A DNA stretch of 64,000 bases from Bolinopsis microptera. Taxonomy: Eukaryota; Ctenophora; Tentaculata; Lobata; Bolinopsidae. The stretch covers positions 25,571,799 to 25,635,798 of the forward strand of contig NC_087072.1 in assembly GCF_026151205.1 (NCBI RefSeq). Reading direction: 5' to 3'. The position numbers were made by a program, and so were the translations under genes. This document shows, one piece after another, positions 58,414 to 64,000 of the stretch (positions are counted from its first letter, which is position 1; each line of letters begins with the position of its first letter). Under the pieces are notes generated by a model. It was not told the DNA's origin, made no database searches, and saw nothing but the letters and a program-made list of their open reading frames with translations.

Positions 58414-61400
58414 ATGAGCGTGCTCTACAAGAACAAAGGAGGTCCGGTGATGAACAACCCGATAAAGGATAACTCTCATCTTCTGAAACACGATGAGAAC
58501 AATGACGTCATACACTTTCCTCCCAACAACACCAACACTGGGTTAGTTGTGACATGTTTAATAATTTACACTGGACTGGCTAATATTTTCAACAAAATAA
58601 TGCTGTTATTAGTCAGATTAATACTTTCGGTTTGAGATGAATTGATTTTGTGTTTAGATTTGATGACGCAGGTGTTACTAATATGTTACTGCAGGTGTTA
58701 CTATTGTGTTTAGATTTGATGACGCAGGTGTTACTAATATGTTACTATTCAATATAGTAGGCTTTCTTATTACAGTTCTATTGTAACCTTAAATACAATT
58801 TTTTGTATATAAAGCTAATTTGTAAAGCACAATAGCAGCTCTCTCCTTTGCTAAATTTCAAGGTGCCTCAATAATGCCTACCTACCGAATAAAGCCTGAT
58901 TACTGCAGTAATGAACAAAAAGCACCATCATGAACTCTGTACTGCTTAACCGCACCGATATCGCAATAGCTCCAATTATTATACAGAAAGTGAAGTCGAC
59001 CTATTTAAATTTTAAGTGGAAATGTCTCAACCTTTTACACCTCACTATTTACTAAACCCCATAACTCGGCTCACTTTACTCCCCCCTCTGAGTAGATATT
59101 ATAGTAGATATTATATCCTTCAAACTGATTAACATCTACCAGGTAATCAGGTATTTTACAGAATTCAAATTATCTTACTTAGTGCAGTGCCCTCTATTAT
59201 CCAATCTATCAAATTGTAGCCGTAGTTATAACGTTGCAGTTTTAATACTAAAATAAGAACTCGTACCAATCTGACTGGTATTACCTCTACCTTGTAAGTC
59301 TCCATTTCTCAGTGCTCGACTTTAACCGGGTGTGTTATCAGGGTGACCCCCCCCCCCCCCCCCCCCCCCCCTTAACCGGCCAGTATTTAGTCCTTTACCG
59401 GCATTCTGGTGAGAGGACCTCGACATGGTCTTTAATTCCCATTACCGGCCGCAGCTTGTTCTTCTCGGTATTCAAACCGTTACGTACTGTCCCTTTATAC
59501 GTCCTGGTTTATAGGTTGCTAACTGTGGGGTCGCCACATACAGTTAACTCGTGCAATTGCTGTGCGTCACGACCATAGAGCAGAACTTATAAGTACCATA
59601 TTTGTCTCGATATCATAGTAACCGTGAGGGTAGCACATATCGTTAAGACATTGGTAGGGACTAGGGGGATTAAAGGATCACATTGGTCTGAATTCTGCAG
59701 TTTTAAGTCCCCCTGTATGATAACTACAAACAATAACTCCTGCCTGTTTCAGGAGTACGTGGATGTTAGGTTTTATAGAACAGAACCCAGACTCGATAGG
59801 AGGAGGAGGAAGTAGGAGGATGCTGATCACACCTCAGTCCTACATGCACTCAGTTCGGTCCAGGTGTGGTTACGATACTTATCACAGTGTTCCTGGCAAA
59901 GACAGGTTGGTACTTTTTACTGGTTATTTACTTTGGATCCGTAGTACTGACGTCAGTTATGTTTTCTAGAAGATTCTTTTTGTATATATTGTGATAAATA
60001 ACGGTAAAAGTGTTGAAGATTTTCAAAAACCAAACAACAGTTGCAGTGGATACGATTCTGAGGTTGCGAGCATCATGTCTTCTAAAACTCCGATTTACGA
60101 GAACCTAGTTCCGTCCTCCAAGAACAGGATGCACAACTCCATCCCTCTCCAGCACCCCGTCTCCAGTCTCCAGCACCCTATCTCCAGCATGCAGCACCCT
60201 CTGGTTCACCACCCTATCTCCTCCGTCCAACATCCCATCACAACCATCCCCCACCATATGTCTGGGGTCCAGCACCCCATATCCAACATCCAGCACCCCA
60301 TATCCAGTTTACATCAGCACAGTATCCTCCACCACAATAACCCTATACTGACCAACCCCATGGTTTGGCAGCCACAACAGCTCAATCCTCCATCAGGTAT
60401 TACCTTGAATATAATAATTTCTGTTATCTTGTCGACAGTATTAAAATATGTTCTGTGATCATATATCAAATTTATATGAGTAACACAATGGTCGTAAATT
60501 TAGTGAGGCAATTAAAACTTAACAAATGTTATATATGTAAAATCCGGATTGGAATATTATTTATGAGTCGTATAGTTGAAATGATTTCTTGGGTAAATTT
60601 CTATTGATCCCGTTTGATGCGACAAGGAAAAGGCTCTTTTTATAAACTTTGAATTTTAAAATAACTTATATGAAATGAAAGTGTTTTCAGGACGTAACAG
60701 TGCGGATAGGCAGTACAATAATAACGACAGTTTATCAAGTAGTGGAGTTTACAGCGAGGAAGAGAGAAAACTCAACCTTAAAGCCAGGTATGTAACTTAC
60801 AGCGAGGAAGAGAGAAAACTCAACCTCAAAGCCAGGTATGTAACTTAAAGCTAGGTATGTAACTTAAAGCTAGGTATGTAACTTAAAGCTAGGTATGTAA
60901 CTTCATATAAAGCCAGGTATGTAACTTAAAGCTAGGTATGTAACTTAAAGCTAGGTATGTAACTTAAAGCTAGGTATGTAACTTAAAGCTAGGTATGTAA
61001 CTTAAAGCTAGGTATGTAACTTAAAGCTAGGTATGTAACTTCTCATTTCTCTCCAACAAATCTCATCTTCAAAGTAAGATATCAATATCATTCTCGACCT
61101 ATTCTAGGGTGTGGCAGCTCATAAATGGATAGTAGGAATAAGGAATTTACTGTCATTCTGGGAAATTTCTTGCTTTGCTGGACATGTTTGGTGTTGATTT
61201 GGAGTAAAGTTTACAGTAACATTTTAAACTTCTATATACCCATCTGAACGATGCTAAGTTTAATCATCAAATTTGGCCGAGTTAGCACAGCAATTAGTGG
61301 TTTATAACACATCCAAGATGACGATCCAACTAATCCATGTCGTAACCCATATTTTCAAGATAGCAGGAGCTCATTAGTAGACTAAATATTACCAGAATAT

Positions 61401-61914
61401 TATGAACATAATCCGACCACTACATATTTTCAGGTTGGAGTCAGAGTATGATAATCTAGAGGAGCCTAACTCAGACTCGACCCGCGCACCCCCAGAAGCC
61501 TCCCTATCTCCAGACTCCGATAACGGGGATATCTACGAGAACCTACCAACAGTTATCAAGCAGGGTCAGCAGGTACACAGTGATGGTCTCACCATGCAGA
61601 GCATCAATATTCAGGGACCCAAAGCTCGGTTTGACGGGAGTTTTGACGGCTCCTCTGCGCCAAACCAATCCTGGGATATGCTGCAGGGGAGTTTAAACTT
61701 TGCGTACGGTCCCCCAACCAGTCAGGAGAAGGAAAAGGATCCAAAAGAGGACACTAGCGATTACACAAGTCTCAAAGAGTTGGCTCCTGCCAAGCCGGTT
61801 CATCCTGTGGTGCCTGCTCGCACAGTCAGCACAGTCAAGAACAGTGGCTCACAGCACAGCCTCGCCAGCGCCTCACAGCTGACTGATGCTAACAGATTCC
61901 AGACTGATGTGTGA
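58414..61914 (+). CDS. Adaptor-like protein with YENL/YDNL tyrosine motifs, five exons
   Basis: Exons 58398-58541 (ATG at 58414), 59753-59905, 60047-60396, 60691-60787 and 61434-61914 join in phase to 402 residues from that ATG. There is no signal peptide or membrane segment in this part. Tyrosine motifs: Y111-ENL, Y248-DNL, Y277-ENL (pYxN, the Grb2-type SH2 ligand pattern) and Y353-TSL. Residues about 128-190 are a degenerate repeat of QHPISS-like heptads (Leu-Gln-His-Pro-Ile-Ser-Ser). The tail is Pro/Ser/Lys-rich and looks disordered. This resembles a cytoplasmic adaptor or the tail of a receptor. The first exon begins mid-codon after an acceptor, so an upstream exon encoding more N-terminal sequence is possible. 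The exon 4 donor is followed by 11 further identical donors (60751-61033). Family not recognised. Confidence 0.75.
58650..58750. repeat. Direct duplication of about 52 bp in an intron
   Basis: TTGTGTTTAGATTTGATGAC followed by GCAGGTGTTACTAATATG occurs twice (about 58648 and 58701), within intron 1 of the adaptor-like gene. Each copy looks like an acceptor, a 14-nt exon and a donor. Confidence 0.7.
59347..59371. repeat. Poly-C tract of 25
   Basis: An uninterrupted C run in intron 1 of the adaptor-like gene. The true length is uncertain in any assembly. Confidence 0.85.
60751..61033 (+). repeat. Donor-site array: 48-bp exon-end duplication plus ten 19-bp units
   Basis: The end of exon 4 with its donor (AACCTTAAAGCCAG|GTATGT) is duplicated once as a 48-bp unit, giving a second full donor after 60835. 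It then continues as 19-bp units (AAAGCTAG|GTATGTAACTT), so AG|GTATGT appears 12 times in about 250 bp. The second donor keeps the reading frame (adds 16 codons repeating YSEEERKLNLKA). From the third onward the frame reaches TAA. Confidence 0.95.
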
Positions 61915-64000
61915 GACACTGGAAAAACAAGAGATTAAACCACTGAACGGTTTGTTGTGATAGAGATGAAGGTTTGCGCCCTGATGGAGTTGACGTCACG
62001 TGACTGGTTACGTCATATTGACTTACAGACTGTCGAGAGAGAGAGAGAGGAACTTGGAAGAGATAAACGAATTGTTGGCTTGCATGGAGGTTTATTGTTA
62101 ATATGTTAATTCAGATTTAATGGTTTGTATTTGAAAGAAAAAGCTATATATAATAATTATTATAGAAACTCCGATATATTAATACCTGACATACGTAGTA
62201 GCATGGTCTTTCATAACAAACATTTTAAATTCGTATTCTAGGGCTTTCAGAGTAATAAATTATTTCTTAAGCAACCACCCTTTTTAATGGTAAACATTTT
62301 TAATCGCTATTGTTTTATATTACAGCTGTAATACAACATTGCGTTGGAAATGTAGGCGACGCCATAGGAAGAGCTGACTGGTTCACCAGACAAAGCCAGT
62401 ATTGTTTTGTCTGGCTCAGTATCGGGACAAAAGAGTCAAATTTCACATTAAAATGGCACGCGCGAAATTATTTTCGTTGAAAAAAATTGCACATTTTCCT
62501 GCGCGCACACGCGTTTTTATTTCCAATTTCCTCACATGCATGCTTAAATTTAGGGCTGAAGCTGGGTTTGTTCGGGCTTAACAATGGAATTTGAGCTTGT
62601 AATTGGATTAACGGTAACGCAGAGACCTCTGAATCGATAAGAGACTGGTACCTACATTTCCAATACCTCGCTTATCATCAATCAGCTATTTTTATCCTAC
62701 TATACATACCTACAAGTACCGAGACATTACCGTCAGTATGAAAGAAACGGTTAAAATGTGACCCTGGCATGCCTCTACATGTTCCAAAAGATGCCTTAAT
62801 TACCTTCACGTTATTTGTTTAAGCAAAGCATTCGATTGCACTGTGTATTTGTTGTATAATGTACATAAAATTATGGTATTTAAAATCTGATCTTTGGTAC
62901 AAGATATAGTTGAAAAATGGCCAATTCTTCATCTGCATTTGACGTAAATGACTACTTCAAAATCACCGAATTGTTACTTGAGCATTCGTTTTTTATAAAA
63001 ATTTGATGTTACGGTAGCTGGTTTGGCCGAGAGCTGTTTTCTATCATTAATAAATATTTATATTTATTTGTAGGAAATTCGTCTTTTATTTTGTATCTGT
63101 TCTATTTAAAAAACCGGAGTTTTTTAGCTAGAAATCCTAACAAAAACCGGACATATTAGTGTACGGCTCATGAATAATACACAATTGATATGTCCTTCAA
63201 TTCGGGAAGATTTGAAAAACTTGTAATTGTGCAAGATGGGACCCCTAATAGCTAAGTAGAGCTACTTGAAGTAGGAGGTTATCACTGAACTGAGAAATTC
63301 TTTAACATGACCATTCTTGGTCGTATTATATATAGAAGGACTACCACACGGTTTTAGCCATCTTTAAATAACATCCGAAGCATGAGAGGCTATGTCAACA
63401 GACTTTTTAATAGGAAGTGCAAGGGTAAAAAGAAGCATTCATGGTAGATGGTACGTGCAAGCAATGCGTGCAGGCCATACTATCGCGCGCGCTCAGCTAG
63501 CAGCATGCATGCATATATGCACACTGGATTGATTTGTGCTACGTTCTGATACACTTTTATCACTAAAATTTGGATGGGCGCCGCGCGTTCCGTATATCCG
63601 CCAGTCAAAACACATGACAACAACAGTAAATGAGATAAGATCATCCTAGATCCCAATTCCCAGTACAGTGCGTCTCCCTTCGAATGAGCTTCTAATAACG
63701 ACGGTGTGATAAATTACAAATAACTCGTCCAAGAGAAACAACTTACTGCATACTAATTGATATGGTTATTCCATCAAAGTTCAAAGGAAAATTATAAGAA
63801 TCTTGTAATAAGCAATCATTAGTCAATATTTAATTTTATTTGGTAATGATGATCAAATAATCAAATAATTCGTCGAAAAAAAGTTAAAAATGTCTAAAAA
63901 TGCGTATGCCTAATATTTATAAACAATATTTAATGCATCAATCGAATGGTTATAAATTAAAATATGAATTCAACTCCTAGATAAGACAAAAAACTTGGTT
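61915..64000. other. 3' flank and intergenic sequence
   Basis: Follows the stop of the adaptor-like gene. A short GA repeat (62033-62048) and an AATAAA-like signal at about 62255 probably belong to its 3' end. A MITE-like element lies at 62344-62663. No further gene is supported to the end of the window. Confidence 0.5.
62344..62663. mobile_element. MITE-like element with 13-bp terminal inverted repeats
   Basis: TTGGAAATGTAGG at the left end is mirrored exactly by CCTACATTTCCAA at the right end, 320 bp overall. No open frame of note. The target-site duplication is not obvious, so class is undetermined. Confidence 0.6.

Noticed and set aside
58650-58750. Duplicated 14-nt microexon in the adaptor-like gene
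   Set aside because: Including one or both copies breaks the phase into the next exon, whereas direct splicing 58541 to 59753 keeps it open.

Overview
This is an animal genome window: AT-rich, with intron-containing genes, GT-AG introns of about 80 bp to 6.3 kb, an ANTP-class homeobox gene, nuclear genes for mitochondrial and ESCRT proteins, an interstitial TTAGGG-type telomere patch, Tigger/pogo-like transposon remnants and large tandem arrays. There is no prokaryotic or viral gene content. The exact lineage cannot be fixed from sequence alone; an invertebrate, possibly non-bilaterian (hydrozoan- or ctenophore-like), fits the divergent homeodomain, but that is inference.

Layout. 1-5.4 kb: gene-poor, with an inverted-repeat element, telomere-like repeats and a Tigger-like deletion derivative. 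5.4-7.1 kb: an unrecognised coding exon (+), a hairpin-rich mobile repeat, and a two-exon gene for an acidic/basic 120-residue protein (-). 7.1-12.4 kb: repeats only (a TTA-flanked MITE, a 20-bp and a 40-bp tandem array). 12.4-15.6 kb: a complete six-exon homeobox gene (+) with an EH1 repressor motif; a second Tigger-like derivative sits in its intron 2. 16.5-26.8 kb: a complete seven-exon cytochrome c1 gene (-). Its last intron contains a whole secreted PI-PLC-X-like gene on the opposite strand, and its second intron is almost filled by about 75 copies of a 77-bp unit made of that intron's own 3' splice site plus the first 57 nt of exon 3. 27.1-28.7 kb: an intronless, frameshifted CWF19L1 copy (-), probably a retrocopy. 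29.5-31.1 kb: VPS28 (-), again with its last 3' splice site and exon start duplicated in tandem. 32.1-32.5 kb: a small SMIM13-like membrane protein (-). 34.1-40.3 kb: a 91-bp satellite with a 1.19-kb higher-order repeat. 41-54 kb: gene-poor, degenerate and noisy-looking sequence with a roughly 6-kb imperfect inverted repeat. 54.2-57.1 kb: an unrecognised multi-exon gene or genes (+). 58.4-61.9 kb: a five-exon gene (+) for a tyrosine-motif-rich adaptor-like protein whose fourth exon's donor site is repeated 12 times.

The most striking theme is that three unrelated genes (CYC1, VPS28 and the 58-62 kb gene) each carry a tandem repeat that begins exactly at an exon-intron junction and multiplies a splice site together with adjoining exon sequence. 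I reconstructed these gene models by hand from codon phase and splice signals. CYC1, the homeobox gene, the PLC-like gene, the SMIM13-like gene and the 58-62 kb gene close without any frame break; VPS28 needs one base removed.
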